Source of the DNA: CADEEN01 sp963840805
GTDB lineage: Bacteria; Pseudomonadota; Gammaproteobacteria; Burkholderiales; Burkholderiaceae_C
NCBI GenBank assembly: GCA_963840805.1
Contig: CAWJAJ010000017.1
Span: forward strand, 310,001 to 374,000
DNA length: 64,000 nt
Reading direction: 5' to 3'
The first letter of the stretch is position 1. Each line of letters starts with the position of its first letter. The notes under the pieces were generated by a model. That model did no database searches, had not been told where the DNA came from, and worked only from the letters and a program-made list of their open reading frames with translations. This document shows, piece after piece, positions 48,890-58,912 of this stretch. The translations under genes and the position numbers were made by a program.

Positions 48890-49895
48890 TCACCAACGCG
48901 CCAAAGCCTCGAGCAGCCCCGCCTTGACGTCGGCATCGGCAAAGCTCGCGTCGATCGAATTGCGCGCCAGCGCGCGGAGGTCTTCGTCCGACCAACCGAA
49001 CGCCTGGCTGCACAACGCGTACTCGCCCTCCAGGCTGGCGCCCAGCAGCACCGGGTCGTCGGTGTTGAGGGACACGACGACGCCGGCGCGGCGCAGGCGG
49101 TCGATCGGGTGCGCTTCGATCGAGGGGTAGACGCCGAGCTTGAGGTTGGACGTGGGGCACACGCCGAGCGGGATCCGTCGATCGACCAACAGGGCCACGA
49201 GCTCGGGGTCTTCGATCGCGCGCACGCCATGGTCGATGCGGTCGGCGCCCAGCAGTTCGATGGCGTCGCGCACGCCCTCGCGGGCCGCTGGATTCGCCGG
49301 CATGCACGGTGCGGCGCAGGCCCGCCGCGCCGGCGCGGCGGAAGGCCTCGGCAAAGCGCGGCCCGGTGCGGCCGGCCGCGGCCTCGTTGCCGTCGATCGA
49401 GAGGGCCACGACGCGCGGGTGCCGCAGGGCGATCAGTGCATCGACGAGCTCGGCCGCGGCGCCCGCCGATTGGGTGCGCAAGAGGCTGACGCACAGGCCC
49501 ACGGGGGGCAGCCCGTCTTGCTCGGCCTCGGCCAAGCCGGCATCGATGGCGTCGATCATGGCGGGCAGGCGGCCGTGCCACGCCGTCCAGTGCGTCGGGT
49601 TGACGATCACGTCGGCATAGCCGGCACCGCTGTCGGCCAGGCGCCGGCTGTAGCCGTAGCTCAGCGCGGCCAGGCGCTCGCGCGTGGAGGCCAGGCCGCA
49701 GGCCCAATCCAGGAAGTGCAGGAAGTCCGCCAGGCCTTCGAACTGCAGCAGCCGATCGCGCGGCCTGGGCATGGGCACGCCCGCCTGCGCTGCCCACTGC
49801 TCCAGCACGGCCGGCTCGAAGCAGCCTTCCAGGTGCGCGTGCACCTCGGCCTTGGGCAGGGCGCGCAGGCGGTCGAGGGATGGGCCGGAACTCAC
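48890..49895 (-). CDS. add: adenosine deaminase, full-length copy, one frameshift
   Basis: A GTG start at 49895 overlaps the TGA of vapC. The protein (about 334 residues) has the zinc-binding HAHLEG near the N-terminus (ALPKAEVHAHLEGCFEP), the catalytic HAGE (RRTVHAGESSG), DRIDHGVRAIED, PTSNLKLGVY and the metal/base aspartates in SLNTDDPVLLGAS. It deaminates adenosine to inosine for purine salvage. Frame change near 49280: comparison with copy 1 shows exactly one extra base (CTCGCGGG against CTCCGGG), the clearest case here for an insertion. It is downstream of vapBC in one transcript and is the parent form of the two truncated copies. Confidence 0.88.
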
Positions 49896-50290
49896 GGCGC
49901 GATGATTTCCAGGCGCGGAAAGTAGGTGCGGAACCTGCTGGCATCGCGCGTGAGCAAGGGCCAGCCTTCGACGGCGGCATGGGCGCCGATGAAAAAATCC
50001 GGTAGCACCTGGGCCTTGCCACCGCCGCGCCGGCGGTACTGCAGGTAGGCCTTGCCAGCGAGGAACAGGGCCGGCCGTGGCACCTCGTGCATGGCCAGCT
50101 CCATCGTGGCCACCACGCGGTCCAGGGCCTCGAAAGTCGAGAACGACAGCGACAGCTCGGCGTAGATCACCGGGTTGATCGCCAGCGCATGCAATTGCGC
50201 CTGCGCGCGCAACTGGGCGATCGACCAATCGGCCCACTGCGGATCGTTCTGCAGCACGTCCACCAACACGTTGGTGTCCACCAGCAGCAT
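49892..50290 (-). CDS. VapC-type PIN-domain toxin
   Basis: An intact 132-residue PIN nuclease with acidic residues in LLVDTNVLVDVL, NPVIYAELSLSF, VLPDFFIGAHAAVEG and LTRDASRFRTYFP. The start shares one base with the antitoxin stop, and its own TGA overlaps the GTG of add. It should be an RNase controlled by the adjacent AbrB-type antitoxin. Confidence 0.88.
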   Translation of the reverse strand: MLLVDTNVLVDVLQNDPQWADWSIAQLRAQAQLHALAINPVIYAELSLSFSTFEALDRVVATMELAMHEVPRPALFLAGKAYLQYRRRGGGKAQVLPDFFIGAHAAVEGWPLLTRDASRFRTYFPRLEIIAP

Positions 50291-50535
50291 CAGCCCTCCG
50301 CGCGCAGCAGTTTCATCAGATCATCGGTGCGCCAGCGCACGTCGGCGCGGCCCCGCACCGCATCGAAGCGGTCCTTGCGCGGGGCGCCCTTGCGCGCTGG
50401 TCGCGGCGGATGCAACACCACCTCGCCGCCGGCGTTGACCGAGAACTCCACGGCGGCACCCGGCTGCAAGTGCAGTGCATCGCGGATGTGCTTGGGGATC
50501 GTGACTTGGCCTTTGCTGGTCAGGGTCGTGGCCAT
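50290..50535 (-). CDS. AbrB/MazE-type antitoxin
   Basis: An intact 81-residue protein: TTLTSKGQVTIPKHIRDALH and LQPGAAVEFSVNAGGEVVLH form the AbrB DNA-binding hairpin, and the tail (RKDRFDAVRGRADVRWRTDD) should bind the toxin. A GGAGAG ribosome site precedes the ATG. It is similar to the antitoxin at 39105, and both have GTATTAC half-sites upstream. Confidence 0.88.
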   Translation of the reverse strand: MATTLTSKGQVTIPKHIRDALHLQPGAAVEFSVNAGGEVVLHPPRPARKGAPRKDRFDAVRGRADVRWRTDDLMKLLRAEG

Positions 50536-50549
50536 GGGGCTCTCCGGAA

Positions 50550-50577
50550 GTGTTACTCAGGCGATGCATGGTAATAC
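50550..50577. promoter_or_regulatory. operator-like half-sites of the second VapBC pair
   Basis: GTGTTAC (50550-50556) and GTAATAC (50571-50577) are inverted half-sites 14 bp apart, differing from the GTATTAC operator at 39077-39093 by one base and by 11 bp of spacing. They fill the 46-bp gap between pepF and the antitoxin gene. Confidence 0.55.
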
Positions 50578-50581
50578 AACG

Positions 50582-52388
50582 TCAGGCCGGAAAGGCGCTC
50601 TCCAACTCGTCGACCAGCGAACCCACATACGCCACCGCCGCCCGGATCGGCGCGGGCGAGCCGAGGTCGATGCCCGCCAGCTGCAGCAACTCCATCGGCT
50701 TCATCGTCCCGCCGGCCTTCAGCACCTGCAGCCAGCGTTGCACGGCGCTGGGCCCTTCCTCGGCCACCCGGCCGGCCATCGCGGTCGCGGCCACCAGGCC
50801 GACCGAATAGGTGTACGGGTACAGGCCCAGGTAGTAGTGGGGCTGGCGCATCCAGGTCATGCGCGCGCCGTCGTCGATTGCGACCGCGTCGCCCCAGAAG
50901 CCGGCCAGGATCTCGCCCTTGCACTGGTTCAGCAGTTGCGCCGTCACGGCCTGCCCGGCCTCGGCCTGGGCGTACACCCGGTGCTGCAGTTCGGCCTCCA
51001 GCAGGTGGGTGACGAAGTTGTGGTGGTAGGTGCCGAGCACCTGCATGATCACCGAGCGGCGCATGCGCGCATCGCCGCCCTGGGCCAGGATGTGCCGCGC
51101 CAGCAGCATCTCGTGCATGATCGAAGGCGCTTCCACGAAGGGCATCGCCGGGTGCATGTTGACGAAGCGCTGGTGCTGCATCGCCAAGCCGAAGTGCGCA
51201 CCGTGCCCCAGCTCGTGCGCCAGCACGAACACGTTGCGCATGGTGTCGGCCCAGGTCATCAGGATGTACGGGTGCACGCCGTAGGGCGTGGCGCAGAACG
51301 CGCCGGATGACTTGCCGATGTTGTCGGCCCGGTCCACCCAGCGCTGCTCGAGCACCGTGCGCACGAACTGCACGTACTCGGGCCCCATGCAGGCCAGCGA
51401 ATCGAGGATCAGCTTGCGCGCGTCGTCGTAGTTGATCTTCGGCTCGTAGTCGGCATCGAGCGGCGCCTTGATGTCGCAGTACAGCAGTTTGTCGAGCCCC
51501 AGCACGCGGCGCCGCAGCCGCGCGTAGCGCCGCATGTGCGGCGCCACTTCGGCCTGGATGGTCTGCAGGACGTTGTTGTAGAACGCCAGCGGCACCTTGT
51601 GCGCCTGCAGCAGGTAGGCCTCGGTGCTGGGGTAGTTGCGCAGGCGCGCCATCACCACGTTCTTGTTGATCTCGGTGGCGAAGGTGGCCGCCCAGGTGTG
51701 CTGGTAGGCCTCGAGCCCGGCGCTGAACGATTGCCAGGCGCCGCGGCGCACGCTCACGTCGGGGTGAGAGTCGTACGTCCACTCGTACAGGTTGACCGAG
51801 TTGGCGCGGGTGGTGCCCTGCGCGTCGGTGAACGGCTGCGAACTGCAGGTCGCCGGCCTTGGAGCGGTGGTAGATCATCCACGGTGCATCGAGCACTTCG
51901 CCCAGCGAGGCCAGCACCTTTTCCGTGTCGGCGCTCAGCCGGTGCGGCTTGGTTTCCAGCAGGTCCTGCAAGTGCACCCGGTGGGCCGCCAGGCCGCTGT
52001 CTTGCGCCAGGAAGCGTTCCACCGTGCCGTCGGCGAGTTGCAGGATCTCGGCGTCGACGAAGGCGATGCTCGCCTCCAGCCGGGCCTCCAGGGCGTCGAC
52101 GCGCGCCAGCGCGGCCTGGTATTGCGGGTCGGTGCCGTCCTGCGCGTTGCGCAGGTTGGCGAAGGTGCCCGCGCGCGTCAGGCGCTGTTGCAGCATCTCC
52201 ACCGTGTCCAGGCAGGCCAGCAGGGTGGCGGCGCTCTCGCCGAGCCGGCCCTGGTACGGCTGCACCTCGGCGCGCGCGCTATCCAGCGCTTCGAGCTCGG
52301 CCTCCCACTGCGCGGCGGAGGCAAACAGGTCATCCAGGTTCCAGGTCAGTTCGACCGGAACGTCGGCTCGCGCAAGACGGTTTTGCAT
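50582..52388 (-). CDS. pepF: oligoendopeptidase F (M3 metallopeptidase), one frameshift
   Basis: A 601-residue M3 peptidase: VELTWNLDDLFASAAQWEAE at the start is the family's opening, and NVFVLAHELGHGAHFGLAMQ holds the zinc motif HExxH with the downstream glutamate in SIMHEMLLARHIL. The N-terminal helical domain is in one frame and the catalytic domain in another, the change lying near 51840. It degrades short peptides in the cytoplasm. It is the first gene on the minus strand ahead of vapBC and add. Confidence 0.9.
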
Positions 52389-52527
52389 GGCACATCACCT
52401 CGTCGGTTTTGCCGATTGTCGAGGCGATCGGGCCGGTCGCGCCGACACGAAGTCCTGGCCCTCGCAAGCCCTCGTCGATGTCGGCCATCGCAGCGGTATC
52501 GCTGCGAAGCGTTGTTTGTCGTGGAGG

Positions 52528-52549
52528 CGCCGCCGGGCACCCGGCGGCG
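52528..52549. terminator. 10-bp stem hairpin after the beta-propeller gene
   Basis: CGCCGCCGGG and CCCGGCGGCG form a perfect stem around a CA loop, 55 bp after the stop of the beta-propeller gene and before pepF. It is a plausible terminator for the former, but lacks a T-tract. Confidence 0.45.
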
Positions 52550-52603
52550 GCCTTCACTCGCGCGGACTCAAGGGGCCGCGATCGCAGCCAGCACGGAAAC
52601 CTC

Positions 52604-54832
52604 CTAGGGGTGGTGAGCGGAACGATGCTGCTGGCGCCTGCGCCGCGACGCCACGGCGAACGCCAGCATCAGCGTGGTCGCGACGCCCGCCGCCGCGGCC
52701 TGTCCGGGTGCGTTCACGGCGAACACCAGCGGCCACAGCAGCGTGCGCACGGCGGCGCGCAGGCCGTCGTGCGGCCGGATCGCGTCGGCGACGGGCGGCG
52801 AGACGCGGTAGTACCAATCGACGAAGCGGCGGCCGGCTGCGCTGGCCATCAGGCGCCGGTCGCGGAAGTCGCGCAGCGCCTGTACCTGCGGCGCCATGTC
52901 GCTGCCGTACGCGGCGGTGGCGATGAAGCAGCCGGGGGCCGATGCCGCACCGGGCGGAGGCGACTTCGCCGCGAACGTGGCCACGCAGTTCGTCGCACTG
53001 CCCAGCACCACGCTGCCGTCCAGGCAATCGGCAGCACCGCTCCAGCCCGAGAACGTGGAATAGCTGTCCGGGATGGCGTTGAGCGTGACCACCGCGCCGG
53101 TCGCGAAGTAGCTCTGGCACGCCGTGCCGCAGTCGATGCCCGCCGGCATGGAAACCACCGTGCCATAGCCGCTGCCGGCGCGGGCCACGGTGAGTGGCAT
53201 TCGGCCGCCGACTTCGGCAATGCCGCCGCCCTGGCTGTTGGCCACGAACGCCGAGCTGCCGCCGGGGTGCATCGCGATCGCCAGCGGCGTGGTGCCGATG
53301 GCGAGCGTCGCCCCCGTCGCGAGGCCGGTGGCTGCCGCGAGCACGCCGACGCTGTTGCTGGCGCTGTAAGCGACCAGCACGCTGGTGCCATCGGGGCTGG
53401 CCGCCAGCGCGGCGGGGCCGAGGCCGACGGGTGCGGTGGTGAGTTGCTTCGACGCGATGTCGTAGCGGCTGACGGTATTCGCACCCCGGTTGGCGACGAA
53501 CACGGCACTGCCGTCGGGCGCCACGGCGATGCCCGTCGGCAGCGCGCCCACCGGCGCGGTGTCGAGAACGGCGGCATTGAGGGGATCGAACACGCTCAAC
53601 GTCGGCGCCAGCAGGCCGGTGGTGTCGGCGGCCAGCGCGAACGCGCGCACGCCGTCGGGCGCGAAGGCCACGCCCAGCGGCGCCAGACCGGCCGGCATCG
53701 GGAGCCGCGACTGCAGTGCCTTGTCGGCGGTGCGCAAGACCGTCACCGCGCCGCCGGGCAGGCCGTCCGACACCGCGAGCAGCGTGCCGTCGGGGCTGAG
53801 CGCGAGGCCCTGCGGGTTGTCGAGCGCGCCGTCGCCGACCTGCATCGCGATGGTGTCGAGCCGCGTCGCCACCGCCGCGTCCATCACCAGGATGCCGATG
53901 CCGTTGGCGGCCACGTACAGCCGCTTGCCGTCGGGGCTGGCCACCACGCTGCGCGGCACACCGTCACTGACGACGGTACTCGTGAGCACGCGCCGGGTGG
54001 CGGTGTGGAGCACGGCCACCGATCCACTGGCCACCGCCGTGCGCTGAGCCACGTACACCTTGCGGCCGTCGGGGCTCACCGCCAGCGCGAGCGGCGCACC
54101 GCTAGTGGCCAAGGTCCAGCCGACCACCGGCGTCGGCGACGCGACCTCGGTGCTGAACGCACGCGGACTCCAGGCCGAGCCGGTGTCGCTGTTGAACCGG
54201 ACCTGCGCGCTGGTGGCACCCGCGGGGACGCGCGCAACGAGACGCGACGCCGTCGTGGACTGCAGCACCGGCTGCGCCACGTTGCCGAACACGAGCGGCG
54301 TGTTGGCCGAGGGCTGGCCGAGGCCTTCACCGACGATCGTCACCAGCGAGCCCGGCGCGCCCGCGACGGGATGAACGAAGCGGATGCGTGGCCCGCCGAG
54401 CCTGGCGATGCGGGTGCCGCTGAGCGTGCCGGACGCGCCGCTGCCGGGTTGCGTCCAACTGCCGGTGGCCGTGCCGTCGGCGGTGTCGAGCGCCGTCAGC
54501 GCCCAGGTGTTGTCGGCACAGGGTGGGCGCATCAGCGTGCCGGCCACCGTGCCGGCGGCCACGCGCCCGCCCTCCATCTGACCGTCCATGCAATCGACGT
54601 CGCCGAGCAGCACGGTCGGCCCGGAGGCGTTCGCCGTGCCCTGCGTGATCGTCGCTTCCCAGGTGCCCGTCGCGAAACCCAGCACCGGATCGCCCTGCCC
54701 TTGCCACGAGCCGGCCCACACGCCCGAGAGGTCGGGCGGAGTGACGATGGCGTCGTCGCCACCGCCACCGCCGCAGGCCGTGAGCAGCGAGGCCAGCAGG
54801 CACGCGCGAAACATCCCAGAGCGGCGCAACAT
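52604..54832 (-). CDS. exported lipoprotein with TIG domain, YVTN beta-propeller and CFI-box C-terminus
   Basis: An intact 742-residue protein. The leader ends in the lipobox LLTACGG. After a small N-terminal domain come an IPT/TIG fold (IRFVHPVAGAPGSLVTIVGE), and then a seven-bladed propeller of repeats such as LALAVSPDGRKVYVAQRTAV and GIAVAPDGSAVFVANRGANT. Next is a repeat-like segment (ARAGSGYGTVVSMPAGIDCG with four cysteines), then CFIATAAYGSDMAPQVQALR, a CFI-box, and a C-terminal helix with an arginine-rich tail, a sorting-type ending. It is probably surface exposed. The two anchor types (lipid and C-terminal) in one protein are odd. Confidence 0.82.
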   Translation of the reverse strand: MLRRSGMFRACLLASLLTACGGGGGDDAIVTPPDLSGVWAGSWQGQGDPVLGFATGTWEATITQGTANASGPTVLLGDVDCMDGQMEGGRVAAGTVAGTLMRPPCADNTWALTALDTADGTATGSWTQPGSGASGTLSGTRIARLGGPRIRFVHPVAGAPGSLVTIVGEGLGQPSANTPLVFGNVAQPVLQSTTASRLVARVPAGATSAQVRFNSDTGSAWSPRAFSTEVASPTPVVGWTLATSGAPLALAVSPDGRKVYVAQRTAVASGSVAVLHTATRRVLTSTVVSDGVPRSVVASPDGKRLYVAANGIGILVMDAAVATRLDTIAMQVGDGALDNPQGLALSPDGTLLAVSDGLPGGAVTVLRTADKALQSRLPMPAGLAPLGVAFAPDGVRAFALAADTTGLLAPTLSVFDPLNAAVLDTAPVGALPTGIAVAPDGSAVFVANRGANTVSRYDIASKQLTTAPVGLGPAALAASPDGTSVLVAYSASNSVGVLAAATGLATGATLAIGTTPLAIAMHPGGSSAFVANSQGGGIAEVGGRMPLTVARAGSGYGTVVSMPAGIDCGTACQSYFATGAVVTLNAIPDSYSTFSGWSGAADCLDGSVVLGSATNCVATFAAKSPPPGAASAPGCFIATAAYGSDMAPQVQALRDFRDRRLMASAAGRRFVDWYYRVSPPVADAIRPHDGLRAAVRTLLWPLVFAVNAPGQAAAAGVATTLMLAFAVASRRRRQQHRSAHHP

Positions 54833-55029
54833 CTCGACCCCTTCGCGGCGGCGGCGCCGCCGACCCGTTGGATTGAATCCTGCGCCGAAAGAGAGCGCCC
54901 GCGTTGCGTTGAGTCAACCCGCCTGCACGCGACAGATCGCGACCTGCGGGCCGATCGCTCCGGCCTTCCTGAAGCGCGGCCCGAGCAGCGCGCCGAGCGC
55001 CATGGCGCCGCGGCATCGACGGCGTGACG

Positions 55030-55518
55030 TTACAGGTCGTGCTGCCGAGCAAACGCCTCGAGCTGGTCGATGCAGGTGTTCCAGCCTTGGTAGAACCCCA
55101 TCTCGTCATGGCGGTCCCGCGTTGCCCGGTCCGGGTGCATCACGGTGGCGATGTAGCGGGTGCCCTCGCCCTCGTCGGCCATCGCGATGACCGCCGTGAA
55201 GGCGAGCCAGGGGGTGGCGGGCCGCCACCCGGCGGTCAACAGGGACGTGAACACGATGCGGGCCTGCGGGACGACCTCCAGGAAGCACCCGGGGTTGTCG
55301 CTGGTGCCGCCGTCGGGGCCGCGCATGAAGGTGTAGAACGCACCCCCCGCGCGGAAGTCGAAGGCGCGCACCTCGGTGGTCCACGGCTTCGGGCACCACC
55401 ATTCCTTCAGCAGCGCGGGGTCGGCCCACGCCTTCCACAGCGCGGCCCGCGGCGCGCGGACGAAACGAGAAATGACCAGATCTTGATGATCGGGCGTGAC
55501 GATGGTTTGGTCAGCCAT
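55030..55518 (-). CDS. SRPBCC (AHSA1-like) domain protein
   Basis: An intact 162-residue START-like protein: ISRFVRAPRAALWKAWADPA, EWWCPKPWTTEVRAFDFRAG and FYTFMRGPDGGTSDNPGCFL are typical of the AHSA1 polyketide-cyclase-like group, and YQGWNTCIDQLEAFARQHDL is the closing helix. These proteins bind hydrophobic ligands; the genes are often next to ArsR regulators, but none is here. The 197 bp before its stop (54833-55029) hold no recognisable gene. Confidence 0.85.
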   Translation of the reverse strand: MADQTIVTPDHQDLVISRFVRAPRAALWKAWADPALLKEWWCPKPWTTEVRAFDFRAGGAFYTFMRGPDGGTSDNPGCFLEVVPQARIVFTSLLTAGWRPATPWLAFTAVIAMADEGEGTRYIATVMHPDRATRDRHDEMGFYQGWNTCIDQLEAFARQHDL

Positions 55519-55612
55519 GGGATGGCTCCTTGCGATGAAAGTCGTCGACGAACGTGGCCGTGCGGTCGGTGCGCACGTCCCATGTCGCCAGGTCGCGTGC
55601 GGGCCGCACCCG

Positions 55613-55921
55613 CTACGCGGGGGTCGACGTGTCGTCGTCGGCGCCGCCGTCGGCCAGCGCCTGACGCGCCAGCTCTTCTTCGCTCAGTTCGGGCGCGGCC
55701 TCGAGCGCGGCCAGTTCCTCGAGCATCTCCGGCGACGGCTCGGCGTTGCCGAGCAGCACGTCCTCGAAGCTCGCGTGGGCCTCCTTGCGTTCCTCGTGGT
55801 CCACCGGCGATGGGTGCACCGCGGTCGGCACCAGCGCCGGGATCTTGGCCGCCGCGAGTTCGAGTTGCTCGTCGATCAGCTTGGTGAATTCGCCCTCGGG
55901 CGGCGTGTCGTTCGGGGTCAT
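55613..55921 (-). CDS. small acidic hypothetical protein
   Basis: An intact 102-residue frame starting at the ATG at 55921, rich in Ala, Glu and Asp with almost no hydrophobic core (PEGEFTKLIDEQLELAAAKI, LSEEELARQALADGG). I do not recognise a family; the composition suggests a flexible acidic protein. Coding is supported by consistent third-position GC but not by homology. Confidence 0.5.
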   Translation of the reverse strand: MTPNDTPPEGEFTKLIDEQLELAAAKIPALVPTAVHPSPVDHEERKEAHASFEDVLLGNAEPSPEMLEELAALEAAPELSEEELARQALADGGADDDTSTPA

Positions 55922-56041
55922 GGTCAGCCTCCTTGCGAGGCCCATGTTCCCCCTTTCGGCGCCATCGCGCCAGCGGCAGCGCCACGCCGCGGCGCATTGA
56001 TCACCGGCTTGCGCGTGCGTATCCTGCGTTGCGCCCGGCGC

Positions 56042-58733
56042 TCACAACGCGTGGGTCACCAGCATGAAGTCCGGATCATCGGCAAACCGGTTGACGGCGA
56101 AGCCCAGGCTCCTCATCAGCTTGAGCATGCCGGCGTTCTTCACCAGCACCAGGCCGTCGATCTCGGAGAGACCCTTCTCGCGCGCGACCTCCATGATGCT
56201 CTCCATCAGGCGCGAACCCAGGCCCTTGCCGTTGAAGTCGTCAGCCACCAGCAGCGAGAACTCGCAGCTCGACTGGTCGGGGTTGGTGACGTAGCGTGAC
56301 ACGCCGACGATGCGCTGCGTCTCGGTGATCTCGCCATCCGCGGCAACGCTGCGTCCCTTGAATACGGCGACCAGCGCCATTTCACGGTCGTAGTCGATCA
56401 GCGTGAAGCGCGCCAGCATCGACGGCGGCAACTCGGTGATGGCCGACGCAAAGCGCGAATAGCGGCTTTCGGGCGAGAGGTGCTGCACCAGCTCCTGCAG
56501 CATCTGCGCATCGTCGGGATGGATCGGGCGCACGGTGTACTCGCCGCCGCCGCGCAGCGGCCACAGCTGTTCGTAGCGTGCCGGGTAGGGCAGGATCGCC
56601 AGGTGGTTGTACGGGTTCGTCAGGCTGCTGCCGGCCTGCGGCGCGCTGTCGATCAGGATGCGCGCATCCACCGCCACGGCGCCCGACTCGTCGACGATGA
56701 TCGGGTTGATGTCCATCTCCCGCAGATGGGGCAGCTCGCACACCATTTCCGACACGCGCAGCAGCACCTGCTCGAGCGCGTCCATGTTCACCGCGCTGGC
56801 CCCTCGCTGCTCGGCCAGCGTTTCGGCCACGCGCGAGCGCTCGATCAGGCGCCGGGCCAGGAACTGGTTCAGCGGCGGCAACTCCATCGCGCGGTCGTTG
56901 ATCAGTTCGATCATGGTGCCGCCGGCCCCGAACACGATCACCGGGCCGAACGGGTCGTCGGTCACGAGACCGATCGAGATCTCGCGGCCGCGCTGGGCGC
57001 GCGCCATCTTCTGAACGGTGACGCCGTTGATGCGTGCGTCGGGCCGCAGGCTCTTGACGCGCTGCACCATGTCGTCGTAGGTGTCCCGCGCGCTGGCGCC
57101 GTTCATGATGTTGAGCGCCACGCCGTGCACGTCCGACTTGTGGCTGATGTCGGGCGAGTCGATCTTCAGCGCCACCGGAAAGCCCAGCTGGGTGGCGATC
57201 ATCACCGCCTCGTTGGCGCTGCGCGCGAGGATGGTCGTCGTGACCGGAATGTGGAACGACGACAGCAGCGTCTTGGACTCCAACTCGGTGAGCACCTTGC
57301 GGCGCTCGGCGAGCACGCTTTCGATCACCAGCCGCGCACCCTCGATGTCGGGCTTGGACAGCGTCGACAGCGGCGGCGGGGTCTGCTGCAGCAGCAGCTG
57401 GTTCTGGTAGTAGGAGGCGATGTTGCCGAAGGCGCCCACGGCCGCCTCGGGCGTGCGGAAGCTGGGAATGCCCGCCTCGTTGAGTATGTCGCGCGCAGCG
57501 CCCACCGTGGCGTCGCCCATCCAGCACGACAGCAGCGGCTTGCTCTGCGCGCCCTTGATCTCGACCAGCGTGCGTGCGACCGCCGTGCCGTCGACACCGC
57601 TTCTCGGCGAATAGATCGCGAGCACGCCGTCGATCTGGGCGTCGCGCCCCGCCGCCTCGATCGCCACCCGGTAGTGCTCGGGGCCGGCCTCCTCGGTCAG
57701 ATCGATCAGATCCTGCAGCGAGGCGAGTTCGGGCACCTGCGGCGCGAGGGCGCTGACCGATTCGGCCGAGAGCTTGCCCAGCTGCAACGAAATCTCGTTC
57801 ACCCAGTCGGCGGCCAGTACGCCGGGCCCCCCGCCGTTGGTGACGACGGCCAGCCGCCGGCCCACCGGGCGATAGCGCGAGGCCAGGCACTTGGCCGCCG
57901 AGAACAACTCGACGAACGAACGCACCCGCACCGCGCCGGCGCGGCGCAGCGCGGCGTCGAACACATCGTCGCTGCCGACGATCGCGCCGCTGTGGGTCTG
58001 GGCCGCTTCGTTGCCCGCGGGCTTTCGACCGGCCTTGAGCACCACCACCGGCTTGGCATTGGCGGCCGAGCGCAACGCACTCATGAAGCGGCGCGCGCTG
58101 GAGATGCCTTCGAGGTAGACGACGATGCTCTGCGTGCGGCCGTCGTAGTGCCAGGAAGTCGAGCACCTCGGCAATGTCGACCGCGGTGTTGGGCCCGAGC
58201 GAAACGACCGCGGAGAAACCGACCGCGTTGTTGCGGGCCCAGTCGAGCATCGACGAGGTCAGGGCCCCGGACTGCGACACCAGCGCCAGCGAGCCGGCCT
58301 TGGCCAGCGGCCCGATGGCACTGGCATTGAGCTGCAGTTGCGGACGCTGGAAGCCCAGGCCGTTCGGGCCCAGCAGGCAGATGCCTTCGCGGCGCGCGAT
58401 CTTCTTGAGTTCGGCGGCCCGCTCGGCGCCGATGCCGTTGGAGATCACCAGCGCCGAGCGGCAGGCCACGCGGCCCGCCAGCTCGAGCGCGGCGGCCACG
58501 TCCTGCGGCGGCAGCGCAATGATCGCCAGATCGGCCCGCGCCTGCGCCAGGTCCGCCAGCGTGCCGCTGGTGCGGATATCCAGGAACTGCAGGGTTCCGC
58601 TGAAACGCTGGGCATGCAGGGCCTCGTGCAGCCGCCTGGCGTGCGAGGTCTGGCTGGCCGGGTCGTCGGCCTGGCCGGCGAAGACGACGATCGATTCGGG
58701 CGAAAAAAGCGGGGCGAGGTAGTGCTTGTCCAT
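56042..58733 (-). CDS. PatZ-type protein acetyltransferase (NDP-forming acyl-CoA synthetase + GNAT), one frameshift
   Basis: The rebuilt 896-residue protein has a CoA-binding domain (SPESIVVFAGQADDPASQTS, SLALVSQSGALTSSMLDWAR), the succinyl-CoA ligase-like subdomains (AVVTNGGGPGVLAADWVNE), an ATP-grasp region (VALKIDSPDISHKSDVHGVA, DINPIIVDESG) and a C-terminal GNAT domain (SLLVADDFNGKGLGSRLMES). This is the order of PatZ/Pat, which acetylates acetyl-CoA synthetase and other proteins. Frame change near 58155. The nucleotide length (2692) minus one base is a whole number of codons, which fits a single insertion. Confidence 0.9.
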
Positions 58734-58912
58734 GGTTTCAGTTTGCACCAATCGGCACGCCGGCCTGCGACGGGCCGGAGCCTGGCCCGCCTCGCCCGGT
58801 GCCGCCGAGCACACTCGGCGCACTGCGGATCGGTGGGCCGTGGCATGGCGACGCAGCGCGGGTCGACGCCGGTCGCCGGCCGAGAGCGCGCCCCCCCGGG
58901 CAACCGCACTCA

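Noticed and set aside
51536..55027. A 1163-codon open frame on the plus strand opposite pepF and the beta-propeller gene
   Set aside because: It is antisense to two genes with clear families, has no recognisable domain, and is Arg/Ala/His-rich as expected for the opposite strand of very GC-rich coding DNA.
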